Source of the DNA: Luteimonas sp. MC1572
GTDB lineage: Bacteria; Pseudomonadota; Gammaproteobacteria; Xanthomonadales; Xanthomonadaceae
Assembly: GCF_016615815.1 (NCBI RefSeq)
Contig: NZ_CP067112.1
Location: 1,860,001-1,924,000, forward strand
DNA: 64,000 nucleotides
Reading direction: 5' to 3'
The first letter of the stretch is position 1, and each line of letters starts with the position of its first letter. Below, in pieces: positions 44,668 to 54,586 of this stretch. A program made the translations under genes and the position numbers. A model generated the notes under the pieces. That model saw nothing but the letters and a program-made list of their open reading frames with translations, ran no database searches and had not been told where the DNA came from.

Positions 44668-45923
44668 GCCACGACCTCGACGCGCTGCGCGCCCAGGCCC
44701 GTGCGGGCGATGCCTCGGCCGGCTACCGGCTGGGCCAGGTGCTGGTGGCGCACATGGACATGGACGCGGCGCTGCTCGCCTACCGCAGCGCGGCGGAGGC
44801 GGGCCACGCCGGCGCGCGGGTGGAGCTGGCGCGGATGCTGCTGCACGGCATCGTCGGCGCACCCGACCCCGCCGCGGCCGTCGACTGGCTGCAGCGCGCG
44901 GAGGCCGACGGCGACGCGGTGGCCGCCTACCACCTGGCGCTGGTCGCGCTGGGCGGGGTGGCCCTGCCGCGCGACGGGCGCATCAACCAGCGCGTCGCGC
45001 GCGCGGTCGAGGCCGGCTACCCGCCGGCACTGCGCGCCGCGGCGATCCACTTCGGGCGCCGCGCGCAGGCCGACGACCAGGCACTGGCGCTGCAGCTGTT
45101 CGAACGCGCGGCGGCGGCCGGCGACCCCGTGTCGGCGCAGCTGCTGGCCGAGCGCCTGCGTCGCGGCGAAGGCGGCCCGGTGAACCCCGACGTGGCGGCC
45201 TCGCTCGATGCGCAACTCGCGGCGCATGGCCGGACAGGGCTGCCGGCAATCGATGCGGCGATGCCCTGGCAACCGGCGTCCGTGCCGCACCAGCTGGCCT
45301 TCGAGGATGCGCTGGCGATGCCGCCGGCGGAGCTGCTGGCGCACCGCCCGCATGTGTCCACCATCGAGGGCCTGCTGTCGGCGGACGAATGCCGCCTGCT
45401 GGTGGCGTGCGCGGATCCGCTGCTGCGGGCGTCGCAGACGGTCGACCCGGTGACGGGCGCTGCGCTCGCGATGCCGCTGCGCACCAGCAGCGATGCCAGT
45501 GTCGACCCGGTGCTGGAGGACCTGGCGCTGCGCGCGGTGCAGCTGCGCCTCTGCGCCGCGGCCGGCATCGACCTGGTGCATGCCGAACACCTGATCGTGC
45601 TGCGCTACGCCCCCGGGCAGCAGTACCGCCCGCATCGCGACTACCTGCCGCAGGCCGCGATCGACGGCGACCGTCCGCAGGCCGGCAACCGCGCGCGCAC
45701 CATCTGCGTGTACCTCGACGCGGTGGAGGCCGGCGGCGGCACGGAGTTCCCGGTTGCCGGGGTCACCGTGACGCCCCGCGCCGGCCGCGCGGTGGTGTTC
45801 GACAACCTGCTCGCCGACGGACGCCCGGACCCGGATTCGCTGCATGCCGGGCTGCCGGTCGAGCGCGGCGTGAAGTGGCTGGCCACCCTGTGGCTCCGCC
45901 AGCGGCCCTACCGCGACTGGTGA
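44664..45923 (+). CDS. Sel1-repeat protein with C-terminal 2OG-Fe(II) oxygenase (prolyl 4-hydroxylase-like) domain
   Basis: 419 residues from GTG 44664, overlapping the PLD stop (GTGA). Residues 1-190 form Sel1-like repeats (AGDASAGYRLGQVL, AAEAGHAGARVELARMLLHG, AEADGDAVAAYHLAL), a protein-binding solenoid. Residues about 225-419 are a prolyl 4-hydroxylase-like domain: HRD (His324, Asp326) and distal His394 (SLHAGLPVERGVKW) supply the iron triad, and the Arg/Lys after it binds 2-oxoglutarate. The hydroxylation target is not known; the repeats may recruit it. Confidence 0.85.
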   Translation: MSHDLDALRAQARAGDASAGYRLGQVLVAHMDMDAALLAYRSAAEAGHAGARVELARMLLHGIVGAPDPAAAVDWLQRAEADGDAVAAYHLALVALGGVALPRDGRINQRVARAVEAGYPPALRAAAIHFGRRAQADDQALALQLFERAAAAGDPVSAQLLAERLRRGEGGPVNPDVAASLDAQLAAHGRTGLPAIDAAMPWQPASVPHQLAFEDALAMPPAELLAHRPHVSTIEGLLSADECRLLVACADPLLRASQTVDPVTGAALAMPLRTSSDASVDPVLEDLALRAVQLRLCAAAGIDLVHAEHLIVLRYAPGQQYRPHRDYLPQAAIDGDRPQAGNRARTICVYLDAVEAGGGTEFPVAGVTVTPRAGRAVVFDNLLADGRPDPDSLHAGLPVERGVKWLATLWLRQRPYRDW

Positions 45924-45974
45924 GGGGCCCGGCGCCTTCACCTGACGCCACGGGCTTTTCCCCGGGGAGGGGGG

Positions 45975-45980
45975 TAAAAT
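45975..45980 (+). promoter_or_regulatory. Putative -10 element and leader of the leucine dehydrogenase gene
   Basis: TAAAAT at 45975-45980 lies in a GC-rich stretch about 120 bases before the ATG at 46102. A small inverted repeat, ACCAAC with GTTGGT, stands within the leader around 46045-46065 and might be an operator. No convincing -35 was found. Motif-level evidence only. Confidence 0.3.
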
Positions 45981-46101
45981 TCCCGGCTTGTTGCGCCGAT
46001 ATCGCGCGACTCGCGCCTCGACCCTTGTCGATTCAACGACTTACACCAACATCGCCGACGTTGGTCGCACCTCGCGACGCGCCGGCAGCGGAGTTTGCGA
46101 A

Positions 46102-47205
46102 ATGATTTTCGAGCACCTCGATACCTACGGCCACGAGCAGGTCGTGTTCTGCCACAACAAGGACGCCGGCCTGAAGGCGATCATCGCGATCCACAACACG
46201 GTGCTCGGCCCGGCCCTGGGCGGCACGCGCATGTGGCCGTACAAGACCGAGGCCGACGCGCTGAACGACGTGCTGCGCCTGTCGCGCGGCATGACGTACA
46301 AGAACGCGGTGGCCGGCCTGGACATCGGCGGCGGCAAGGCGGTGATCATCGGCGACCCGGCCACCGACAAGTCCGAGGCGCTGTTCCGCGCGTTCGGCCA
46401 GTTCGTGCAGTCGCTGGGCGGCCGCTACATCACCGCCGAGGACGTCGGCATCGACGTCAACGACATGGAATACGTGTACCGCGAGACCGAGTTCGTGACC
46501 GGCGTGCACCAGGTGCACGGTGGCTCGGGCGATCCGTCGCCGTTCACCGCCTACGGTTCGCTGCAGGGCCTGATGGCCACGCTGCAGAAGAAGTACGGCG
46601 ACGAGGAAGTCGGCAACTACAGCTATGCCGTGCAGGGCCTCGGCCACGTGGGCATGGAATACGTGAAGCTGCTGAAGGAGCGCGGCGCGAAGATCTTCGT
46701 GACCGACATCAACAAGGCGCTGCTGGACAAGGCGGTCAACGAGTACGGTGCCGAAGCCGTCGCGCCGGACGACATCTACGACGTCGACGCCGACGTGTAC
46801 TCGCCCTGCGCGCTGGGCGGCACGCTCAACGAGCAGACGCTTGACCGCATGAAGTTCAAGGTCATCTGCGGCCCGGCCAACAACCAGCTGGCCAGCAACG
46901 CGATCGGCGACGAAGTGGCCAAGCGCGGCATCGTGTACGCGCCGGACTACGCCGTGAACGCCGGCGGCGTGATGAACGTCGCGCTGGAAATGACCGGCTA
47001 CAACCGCGAGCGCGCCATGCGCATGATGCGCACGATCTACCACAACCTGACGCGCATCTTCGAGATCGCCGACCGTGACGGCATCCCGACCTACAAGGCC
47101 GCCGACCGCATGGCCGAGGAGCGCATCGAGGTGATGGGCAAGCTGAAGCTTCCGCTGGGGCGCAGCACGCCGCGCTTCCAGGGCCGCATCCGCGGCGGCG
47201 CATAA
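46102..47205 (+). CDS. ldh: Leucine dehydrogenase (Glu/Leu/Phe/Val dehydrogenase family)
   Basis: 367 residues. The N-terminal domain has GPALGGTRMWPY and GLDIGGGKAVI with the catalytic Lys environment; the Rossmann domain has GLGHVGMEYV, followed by CALGGTLNEQTLD and NAGGVMNVALEM. This is the pattern of Leu/branched-chain amino acid dehydrogenases, which deaminate leucine to 4-methyl-2-oxopentanoate with NAD. ATG 46102 is chosen over the in-frame frame upstream, which is leader sequence. It heads the branched-chain degradation set and is followed by a strong terminator at 47224-47255. Confidence 0.9.
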   Translation: MIFEHLDTYGHEQVVFCHNKDAGLKAIIAIHNTVLGPALGGTRMWPYKTEADALNDVLRLSRGMTYKNAVAGLDIGGGKAVIIGDPATDKSEALFRAFGQFVQSLGGRYITAEDVGIDVNDMEYVYRETEFVTGVHQVHGGSGDPSPFTAYGSLQGLMATLQKKYGDEEVGNYSYAVQGLGHVGMEYVKLLKERGAKIFVTDINKALLDKAVNEYGAEAVAPDDIYDVDADVYSPCALGGTLNEQTLDRMKFKVICGPANNQLASNAIGDEVAKRGIVYAPDYAVNAGGVMNVALEMTGYNRERAMRMMRTIYHNLTRIFEIADRDGIPTYKAADRMAEERIEVMGKLKLPLGRSTPRFQGRIRGGA

Positions 47206-47223
47206 TCCGCGCCACGTAGTACG

Positions 47224-47255
47224 CAACGACGGGGCCGAGTGCCCCGTCGTTGTTT
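47224..47255 (+). terminator. Rho-independent terminator after ldh
   Basis: A perfect 12-bp stem, CAACGACGGGGC (47224-47235) and GCCCCGTCGTTG (47241-47252), with loop CGAGT, is followed by TTT. It lies 18 bases after the ldh stop and separates it from liuA. Confidence 0.8.
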
Positions 47256-47309
47256 CCGAAATCAGCGCCGGCACCGGATGTGCCGGCCGCACCACATGGA
47301 GGAACGACC

Positions 47310-48467
47310 ATGCGCCCGTTTCCGCTTGGAGAAGACATCGACGCGCTGCGCGACGCCGTGCGCCGTTTTGCCGAAGCCGAGATCGCACCGCTCGCCGAGG
47401 CCGCCGACCACGACAACGCGTTCCCGCAGGCGCTGTGGCCGAAGCTTGGCGAGATGGGCCTGCTCGGCCTGACCGTGCCGGGCGAGTTCGGCGGCAGCGA
47501 CATGGGCTACCTGGCGCACCTGGTGGCGATGGAGGAGATCTCGCGCGCCTCGGGCGCCATCGGCCTGTCCTATGGCGCGCACTCCAACCTCTGCGTCAAC
47601 AACCTGCATGCCAACGGCAACGACGCGCAGCGCGCGAAGTACCTGCCGAAGCTGTGCAGCGGCGAATGGAAGGGCGCGCTGGCGATGAGCGAGGCCGGCG
47701 CCGGCTCCGACGTGGTCGGTTCGATGGCCTGCCGCGCGGAGCTTCGCGACGGCGCGTGGATCGCCAACGGCAGCAAGATGTGGATCACCAACGGCCCCGA
47801 GGCCGACGTGCTGGTGGTCTACATGCGCACCGCGGGCAAGGAGGCCGGCAGCAAGGGCATGACGGCGTTCATCGTGGAGCGCGGCATGCCCGGCTTCAGC
47901 ACCGCGCAGAAGCTCGACAAGCTGGGCATGCGCGGCTCCAACACCTGCGAACTGGTGTTCGAGAACTGCGCGATCCCGGCCGAGAACGTGCTGGGCGAAG
48001 TGAACCAGGGCGTGCGCGTGCTGATGAAGGGCCTCGACACCGAGCGCCTGGTGCTCTCCGGCGGTCCGATCGGCCTCATGCAGGCCGCGCTCGATGCCGC
48101 CCTGCCCTACGTGCGCGAGCGCCGCCAGTTCGACGCCGCCATCGGCACGTTCGGCATCATGCAGGCCAAGATCGCCGACATGTACACCGCGCTGCAGTCC
48201 AGCCGCGCCTTCGCCTACCAGGTGGCGCGTGACTACGACGCCGGCCACCGTTCGCGCATCGATGCCGCCAGCTGCCTGCTGCACGCCTCCGAGGCCGCGG
48301 TGCAGGTGGCGCTGGAAGGCATCCAGGCGCTCGGCGGCAACGGCTACATCAACGAGTACCCGACCGGGCGAATCCTGCGCGACGCCAAACTGTACGCGAT
48401 CGGCGCCGGCACCAACGAGATCCGGCGCATGCTGATCGGGCGCGAGCTGTTCGAAGGCCGCGCCTGA
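47310..48467 (+). CDS. liuA: Isovaleryl-CoA dehydrogenase
   Basis: 385 residues from ATG 47310, with GGAGGAA upstream. Acyl-CoA dehydrogenase signatures are [12 protein letters not shown] (FAD site), [13 protein letters not shown], where the Glu matches the isovaleryl-CoA dehydrogenase catalytic base, and the C-terminal [18 protein letters not shown]. It oxidises isovaleryl-CoA to 3-methylcrotonyl-CoA with electron-transferring flavoprotein, step three of leucine breakdown. It follows leucine dehydrogenase, whose keto-acid product feeds it through a dehydrogenase complex not seen here. Confidence 0.9.
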   Translation: MRPFPLGEDIDALRDAVRRFAEAEIAPLAEAADHDNAFPQALWPKLGEMGLLGLTVPGEFGGSDMGYLAHLVAMEEISRASGAIGLSYGAHSNLCVNNLHANGNDAQRAKYLPKLCSGEWKGALAMSEAGAGSDVVGSMACRAELRDGAWIANGSKMWITNGPEADVLVVYMRTAGKEAGSKGMTAFIVERGMPGFSTAQKLDKLGMRGSNTCELVFENCAIPAENVLGEVNQGVRVLMKGLDTERLVLSGGPIGLMQAALDAALPYVRERRQFDAAIGTFGIMQAKIADMYTALQSSRAFAYQVARDYDAGHRSRIDAASCLLHASEAAVQVALEGIQALGGNGYINEYPTGRILRDAKLYAIGAGTNEIRRMLIGRELFEGRA

Positions 48468-48504
48468 GGGCCCCGGGGGCGCCCAGCCCCCGGACCAACG
48501 GCCG

Positions 48505-48533
48505 ATGGCAGGCCGATGCTGCAGTGCGATAAT
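48505..48533 (+). promoter_or_regulatory. Putative promoter of the thiolase gene
   Basis: GATAAT at 48528-48533 is a good -10 and ATGGCA at 48505-48510 a weak -35, 17 bases apart, 28 bases before the ATG at 48561. A GC-rich hairpin (CCGGGGGC at 48473-48480 with GCCCCCGG at 48486-48493) just upstream may end liuA transcripts. Confidence 0.35.
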
Positions 48534-48560
48534 GGCCGCACATCACCATCGGAGTTCCCC

Positions 48561-49736
48561 ATGACCGACATCGTCATCGTCGGTGCCAAGCGCACCGCCA
48601 TCGGTTCCATGCTCGGCCAGTTCACCGGCGTGCCCACCCAGACCCTCGGCGCCACGGCGATCTCCGCCGCGCTTTCCGCCTCGGGCGTTGCCGCCGACCA
48701 GGTCGACGAGGTCCTGATGGGCTGCGTGCTGCCGGCCGGCCTCGGCCAGGCGCCGGCGCGCCAGGCGTCGCGCGCGGCGGGCATCCCCGATGCCGCCGGC
48801 TGCACCACCGTCAACAAGGTGTGCGGCTCGGGCATGAAGACCATCATGCTGGCGCACGACATGATCAAGGCCGGCTCGGCCTCGGTGGTGGTGGCGGGTG
48901 GCATGGAGTCGATGACCAATGCCCCGCACCTGCTCAACGGCTCGCGCACCGGGTTGCGCTTCGGCAGCGCCGAGTTCCTCGACCACATGGCGCACGACGG
49001 CCTGACCAACCCGGATGACGGCAAGGCGATGGGCGTGTTCGGCGATGCCGCCTGCGACAAGTACAACTTCAGCCGCGAAGCACTTGATGCGTTCTCGGCC
49101 GAAAGCGTGCGCCGCGCGCAGCAGGCGCAGGCGTCGGGGGCGTTCAAGGACGAGATCGCGGCGGTCACGGTGAAGTCGCGCAAGGGCGACGTGGTGGTCG
49201 ACAGCGACGAAGAGCCGGGCCGCATCGACGTGGCCAAGATTCCCGGCCTGCGCCCCGCATTCGGCAAGGAGGGCCTGCTCACGGCCGCCTCTTCGTCGAA
49301 GATTTCCGATGGCGCCGCCGCGGTGGTGATGATGTCGTCTGACGAAGCCAGCCGTCGCGGGCATGCCCCGCTGGCGCGCATCGTGGCCCACGCCAGCCAT
49401 GCGCAGGCGCCGGAATGGTTCACCACCGCGCCGGTGAAAGCGATTTCAAACGTGCTCGCCAAGGCGGGCTGGACGGTCGCCGACGTCGATCTGTTCGAGA
49501 TCAACGAGGCCTTCGCCTGCGTGGCAATGGCGCCCATGCACGATCTCGACATTCCCCACGCCAAGGTAAACGTCAATGGCGGCGCCTGCGCGCTGGGACA
49601 TCCGATCGGCGCCAGTGGTGCCCGCCTGGTGGTCACCCTGCTGCACGCCCTGAAGGCCAGCGGAGGCAAGCGTGGCGTGGCTTCGCTGTGCATCGGCGGC
49701 GGCGAGGCGACCGCGATCGCGGTCGAACTTGCCTGA
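48561..49736 (+). CDS. Acetyl-CoA C-acyltransferase (thiolase)
   Basis: 391 residues with GGAG before ATG 48561. Thiolase catalytic residues are visible: Cys88 (VNKVCGSGM), His in GGACALGHPIGASG near 349, and Cys in SLCIGGGE near 379. It makes or splits acetoacetyl-CoA/3-ketoacyl-CoA. Its place next to liuA and near the HMG-CoA lyase fits disposal of acetoacetate-level products of leucine breakdown. Substrate length is not readable. Confidence 0.9.
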   Translation: MTDIVIVGAKRTAIGSMLGQFTGVPTQTLGATAISAALSASGVAADQVDEVLMGCVLPAGLGQAPARQASRAAGIPDAAGCTTVNKVCGSGMKTIMLAHDMIKAGSASVVVAGGMESMTNAPHLLNGSRTGLRFGSAEFLDHMAHDGLTNPDDGKAMGVFGDAACDKYNFSREALDAFSAESVRRAQQAQASGAFKDEIAAVTVKSRKGDVVVDSDEEPGRIDVAKIPGLRPAFGKEGLLTAASSSKISDGAAAVVMMSSDEASRRGHAPLARIVAHASHAQAPEWFTTAPVKAISNVLAKAGWTVADVDLFEINEAFACVAMAPMHDLDIPHAKVNVNGGACALGHPIGASGARLVVTLLHALKASGGKRGVASLCIGGGEATAIAVELA

Positions 49737-49778
49737 TCCGTTAACACGCCCTTTACCTCTGGCACTTCAAACTTCCGC

Positions 49779-49807
49779 TTGACAGCCAATCGAGGCTTGT
49801 CATCATT
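49779..49807 (+). promoter_or_regulatory. Putative promoter upstream of the first Ala-rich lipoprotein gene
   Basis: A consensus -35 TTGACA (49779-49784) stands 17 bases from ATCATT (49802-49807), about 50 bases before ATG 49859. An imperfect inverted repeat (TGACAGCC with GGCTTGTCA) overlaps it and might be a regulator site. Confidence 0.45.
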
Positions 49808-49858
49808 GTCGCGGCGCGCAGTTGCGCGTTGCCCAATCCACGACGAGGAATGTACCAA

Positions 49859-50206
49859 ATGACCATCAACAAGCTGCTGATCGCGCTGGCGCTGGGCTTC
49901 GCCCTGACCGCGTGCTCCAACCAGGACGCCGCCGCCGACGCCGCTGCCGACGCCGCGCAGACCGCCGACCAGGCTGCTGCCGACGCCGCCATGGCCGGCA
50001 CCCAGGCTGCCGACGCCGCTGCCGACTCGGCCGTTGCCGCTGCTGACGCCGCTGCCGACCAGGCCGCTGCCGCCGCTGCCGCCGGTACCGGCGAAGCCGC
50101 CGACGCCGCTGCCGATGCCGCCGAAGACGCGCTCGACACCGCGCAGGACGCTGCCGACGCCGCCGAGAACGAGGCCGAGGCTGTCAAGGACGCGGCGACC
50201 CCGTAA
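49859..50206 (+). CDS. Small Ala/Asp-rich lipoprotein (paralogue 1)
   Basis: 115 residues. Signal LLIALALGFALTAC ends in a lipobox Cys, so the protein is likely lipid-anchored. The mature region is almost entirely Ala, Asp, Glu and Gln (AADAAADAAQTADQAAAD-like repeats), predicted to form one long amphipathic helix or coiled coil. The codon pattern GCC-GAC repeats strongly. GAGGAA precedes the ATG. A second gene of the same type follows at 50323. Function unknown; such rods may act as spacers in the periplasm or as outer-membrane lipoproteins akin to Lpp. Confidence 0.8.
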   Translation: MTINKLLIALALGFALTACSNQDAAADAAADAAQTADQAAADAAMAGTQAADAAADSAVAAADAAADQAAAAAAAGTGEAADAAADAAEDALDTAQDAADAAENEAEAVKDAATP

Positions 50207-50241
50207 TCGGGTCAGCCGTATCCCTAGCGTCATGTAGAAAG

Positions 50242-50272
50242 AAAAGCCGCTGGTCCGCCAGCGGCTTTTCCA
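50242..50272 (+). terminator. Rho-independent terminator
   Basis: AAAAGCCGCTGG (50242-50253) pairs perfectly with CCAGCGGCTTTT (50258-50269), loop TCCG, ending in T residues. It terminates the first Ala-rich lipoprotein gene. Confidence 0.8.
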
Positions 50273-50322
50273 TTGCAACTCCCGCTGCAAACTCCGCTCA
50301 ACCACACCTCAGGGGATTTCCC

Positions 50323-50682
50323 ATGAAGATCAAGACCGTCGCTCTGCTGGCCGCCTGCACCTTCGCGCTCGCCGCGTGCCAGAACGAGACCTCCACCGCC
50401 CAGCAGGCCGCCGCCGAGGCCGAAGCCACCGCCGAGACCGCTGGCGACACCATCGGCCAGGCCGCCGAAGCCACCGGTGACGCCGTCGCCGCGTCCGCCG
50501 ACGCCGCTGCCGCTGCCGCCGGCGAAACCGCTGCCGAAGCCGGTGCCGCTGTCGACCAGGCCACCGCCGAAGCGCAGGCCGCCGCAGCCGCTGCCGCCGA
50601 AAATGCCGAGGCCGCCACCGCCGACGCGCTGCGCGACGCCGCCGACAAGGCCGACGCCGCCGCCGACAAGGTCGAAGACTGA
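50323..50682 (+). CDS. Small Ala-rich lipoprotein (paralogue 2)
   Basis: 119 residues. The N-terminus KTVALLAACTFALAAC ends in a lipobox Cys. The mature part is Ala/Glu/Asp-rich (AEAEATAETAGDTIGQAAEA-like), again predicted as a long helix, but with a different register from paralogue 1, so the two are not recent copies. RBS AGGGGA precedes the ATG. A terminator at 50711-50738 follows. Confidence 0.8.
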   Translation: MKIKTVALLAACTFALAACQNETSTAQQAAAEAEATAETAGDTIGQAAEATGDAVAASADAAAAAAGETAAEAGAAVDQATAEAQAAAAAAAENAEAATADALRDAADKADAAADKVED

Positions 50683-50710
50683 CCTTCGCCGCCTGGCTCT
50701 GCCCGGCAGC

Positions 50711-50738
50711 AAAGGCCCGCTTCGGCGGGCCTTTTTTC
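50711..50738 (+). terminator. Rho-independent terminator
   Basis: AAGGCCCGC (50712-50720) and GCGGGCCTT (50725-50733) with TTCG tetraloop, followed by TTTT. It ends the second Ala-rich lipoprotein gene, ahead of the carboxylase beta gene. Confidence 0.8.
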
Positions 50739-50781
50739 TTGCGGGTATCCTTGCCGGCCACCCGCAGCCACGTGTGAGCGC

Positions 50782-52389
<1,608 letters not shown>

Positions 52390-52514
52390 CGGCGGACGCA
52401 AGTCATTGGCCCGGTTCAGTTTTGGTGACCCATGTCACAGCGGTGTGAAGGTGCGCGCGTGATAGGCTCGGACTTCCCTGACGCCCTACCCTGTACTTGA
52501 GGAAGCATCCCCCG

Positions 52515-53072
52515 ATGGCCATTTTCAACCCGCAAGGCTCCGCCAAGAAAGACACCACGCTGCCGTTCGGCAACAGCAACAGCCAGGCCGACACGCCGGT
52601 GCGCGAGCCCACTCCCGCGATCGCCGACTTCGCTCCGGTGCAGACGCCCACGCCGACCCCGCGCGTGCCGGCGCAGCCGCAGCTCAAGGAATCGCTGATC
52701 GCGGCCGACCTGACCATCGAGGGCAAGATCTCCGGCAGCGGCCATGTGCGCATCGCCGGCAAGTTCAAGGGCGACGTGAACGTCGAAGGCGACCTGACCA
52801 TCGAGAGCGGCGCCAAGCTCAACGGTGGCGTGCGCGCGCAGCGCGTCACGGTGGCCGGCGAGCTGGAAGGCAACATCGAGTCGGCGTCGCGCGTGGAGCT
52901 GCAGCAGTCGTCGGTCCTGATGGGCGACGTCAAGGCGGGCACGCTGACGGTCGCGGCCGGCGCGCGCATCCGCGGCAACGTGGAGTGCGGTTGGGGCGAC
53001 GGCGATGCGCCGGCCAAGGACGACAAGGGCAAGAAGGACGCTTCGAAGGCCGGGCTCGACCTGGTCTCGTGA
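52515..53072 (+). CDS. Bactofilin family cytoskeletal protein
   Basis: 185 residues from ATG 52515 with GAGGAAG upstream. A variable N-terminal tail (Pro/Thr-rich) is followed by the bactofilin beta-helix repeats (GSGHVRIAGKFKGDVNVEGD, LTIESGAKLNGGVRA, ARIRGNVECGW). Bactofilins polymerise without nucleotide and anchor cell-wall or membrane functions. The stop overlaps the GTG of the zinc-ribbon gene, which therefore is translationally coupled. Confidence 0.85.
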   Translation: MAIFNPQGSAKKDTTLPFGNSNSQADTPVREPTPAIADFAPVQTPTPTPRVPAQPQLKESLIAADLTIEGKISGSGHVRIAGKFKGDVNVEGDLTIESGAKLNGGVRAQRVTVAGELEGNIESASRVELQQSSVLMGDVKAGTLTVAAGARIRGNVECGWGDGDAPAKDDKGKKDASKAGLDLVS

Positions 53073-53437
53073 GCACGCGCCCCGGTGCGGCAGGTGCCAC
53101 GCGCACCTGCCCGCACTGCAAGACGACAATCCTCGAAAGCGCGGTGGCATGTCCATCGTGCCGGCACTACCTGCGCTTTGAAGACAAGGCGCAGCCCACG
53201 CAGGTCACCCGTGCGCTGCAGGTGGAGGGCGAGATCCGCCATCCCGCCGAAGGTGGTGCCTGGGAATATTCGGTGGTGCTGACCATCCGTGACGACGAGG
53301 GCAAGGAGGTGTCGCACCAGGTGGTCGGCGTGGGTGCCATCCATCCGGGCGATGCGCGCACGTTTACCCTGGCGGTGGAGTTGATGCCGACCAACGACAT
53401 GCGGCGGATGCCGAAGAAGCCTACTTCGCGGCATTAG
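53069..53437 (+). CDS. Zinc-ribbon protein coupled to bactofilin
   Basis: 122 residues from GTG 53069, overlapping the bactofilin stop. A two-CxxC zinc ribbon (CPHC and CPSC, about 20 residues apart) stands near the N-terminus, followed by a beta-rich part with VEGEIRHPAEGGAWEYSVVL and GAIHPGDARTFTLAVEL. The family is not certain. Its coupling to bactofilin suggests a role as binding partner or scaffold. Confidence 0.6.
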   Translation: MSTRPGAAGATRTCPHCKTTILESAVACPSCRHYLRFEDKAQPTQVTRALQVEGEIRHPAEGGAWEYSVVLTIRDDEGKEVSHQVVGVGAIHPGDARTFTLAVELMPTNDMRRMPKKPTSRH

Positions 53438-53456
53438 AGCCTTGTGCTTGGCGTTG

Positions 53457-53526
53457 GCGGTGGGCGTGCACCGTGCTCCACCGTCTTGCGTGCCGAGGCC
53501 GGCTCCGCACGGTGCACGCCCACCGC
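53457..53526. repeat. Long perfect inverted repeat after the zinc-ribbon gene
   Basis: GCGGTGGGCGTGCACCGTG (53457-53475) has an exact 19-base complement at 53508-53526, with a 32-base loop. Pairing continues with small bulges on both sides. It is followed within about 60 bases by the covarying repeat at 53580. It could be a factor-dependent terminator or a palindromic repeat element. Confidence 0.55.
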
Positions 53527-53579
53527 TCCCAGCGCCGCCGCGGGCCGGCGGCCCTCCGGGCCGCGAAAAGCTCGCCACG

Positions 53580-53655
53580 GGCGGGTTGTCGCATCGCGCA
53601 GCGGGCCGAAAGGCCCGAAGGGCCGTCAGACCGCGAAGCGATGTGACGACCCGCC
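53580..53655. repeat. Structured palindromic element, copy 1
   Basis: An 18-bp outer stem (53580-53597 with 53638-53655) contains two G-T wobbles, and an inner hairpin CGGGCC-GAAA-GGCCCG stands within. A second copy lies at 54587-54662. The two copies differ by compensatory changes in the outer stem (see findings). Confidence 0.7.
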
Positions 53656-53676
53656 AGCGCGACAAGGACTCTCGCC

Positions 53677-54576
53677 ATGCACACCCCAGTCGAATCGAAC
53701 CGCGTCGCCATCCTCACCCCGGACCCGGAGGATGAGACCTATGCCGGGAGCTGGCCCGGCGTGCTCGCGCGGCTCTCCGCCGCGCTCGCCACCGCAGGCG
53801 TGACGGCAACGCCCACGCCCTGGACCGCGCATGTCGACGACTGCGCGCAGCTGATGGAATTCCCGCTCGTGCTGCCGTTGCTGGTGTGGGGTTATCACCT
53901 CGACCACGCGCGCTGGCTGCGGGCATGCCGCGCGTGGCAGCACGCGGGCGTGGCGATCGCCAACCCGGCCGAGGTGCTGGCTTCCAACTCCGACAAGCAC
54001 TACCTCGACGTGCTGGCGCAGCGCGGCATCGCAATCCCGCCGACTACGTGGACCGAGCGCGTCACGCGCGAACAAATCGATGCGATGTTCGAGGCAACCG
54101 GCGCCGCACAGCTGATCGTCAAGCCGACCGTATCCGGCGGTGCCTGGCAGACGCAGCGCCTGCGTCGCGGCGAGGCACTGGTCGGCGCGCCCGACGGTGC
54201 CGCCATGATCCAGCCCTACCTGCCGACGATCGAGACCGAAGGCGAAACCTCGCTGCTGTTTTTCGGCGGGCGCCTGAGCCACGCGGTCAACAAGCGCCCC
54301 GTCCCAGGCGACTTCCGCATCCAGGTGCAGTACGGAGGCCTCTACACCGCCGTGCCCGATCCGCCCGAGGGCGCGCTTGCGCTGGCCGGGCAGACCCTCG
54401 CCGCGATCGGCACGCCACTGTTGTACGCACGCATCGACGTCGTGCCCGACGCCGACGGCCGTTGGCTGTTGATGGAAGCCGAACTGATCGAACCGGACTT
54501 CTACCTCGGCCAGGATCCCCACGCCGGCGCAGGATTCGCCCGCGCCGTACACGCACGCCTCTCAACGCCACCGTAA
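53677..54576 (+). CDS. ATP-grasp family protein
   Basis: 299 residues. An N-terminal segment VAILTPDPEDETYAG is followed by an ATP-grasp core with SDKHYLDVLAQRGIAIP, LIVKPTVSGGAW (ATP-binding Lys and glycine loop), MIQPYLPTIETEGETSLLFF and the metal-binding WLLMEAELIEPDF. It resembles RimK/glutathione-synthetase-like ligases, which join an amine to a carboxylate through acyl phosphate; the substrates are unknown. The gene is flanked on both sides by the palindromic repeats at 53580 and 54587, which could mark a mobile or terminator unit. Confidence 0.75.
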   Translation: MHTPVESNRVAILTPDPEDETYAGSWPGVLARLSAALATAGVTATPTPWTAHVDDCAQLMEFPLVLPLLVWGYHLDHARWLRACRAWQHAGVAIANPAEVLASNSDKHYLDVLAQRGIAIPPTTWTERVTREQIDAMFEATGAAQLIVKPTVSGGAWQTQRLRRGEALVGAPDGAAMIQPYLPTIETEGETSLLFFGGRLSHAVNKRPVPGDFRIQVQYGGLYTAVPDPPEGALALAGQTLAAIGTPLLYARIDVVPDADGRWLLMEAELIEPDFYLGQDPHAGAGFARAVHARLSTPP

Positions 54577-54586
54577 TGTCGCCACA

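Noticed and set aside
49900..50660. Repeats in the Ala-rich genes as a CRISPR array
   Set aside because: They are in-frame GCC-GAC codon runs without unique spacers of constant length.
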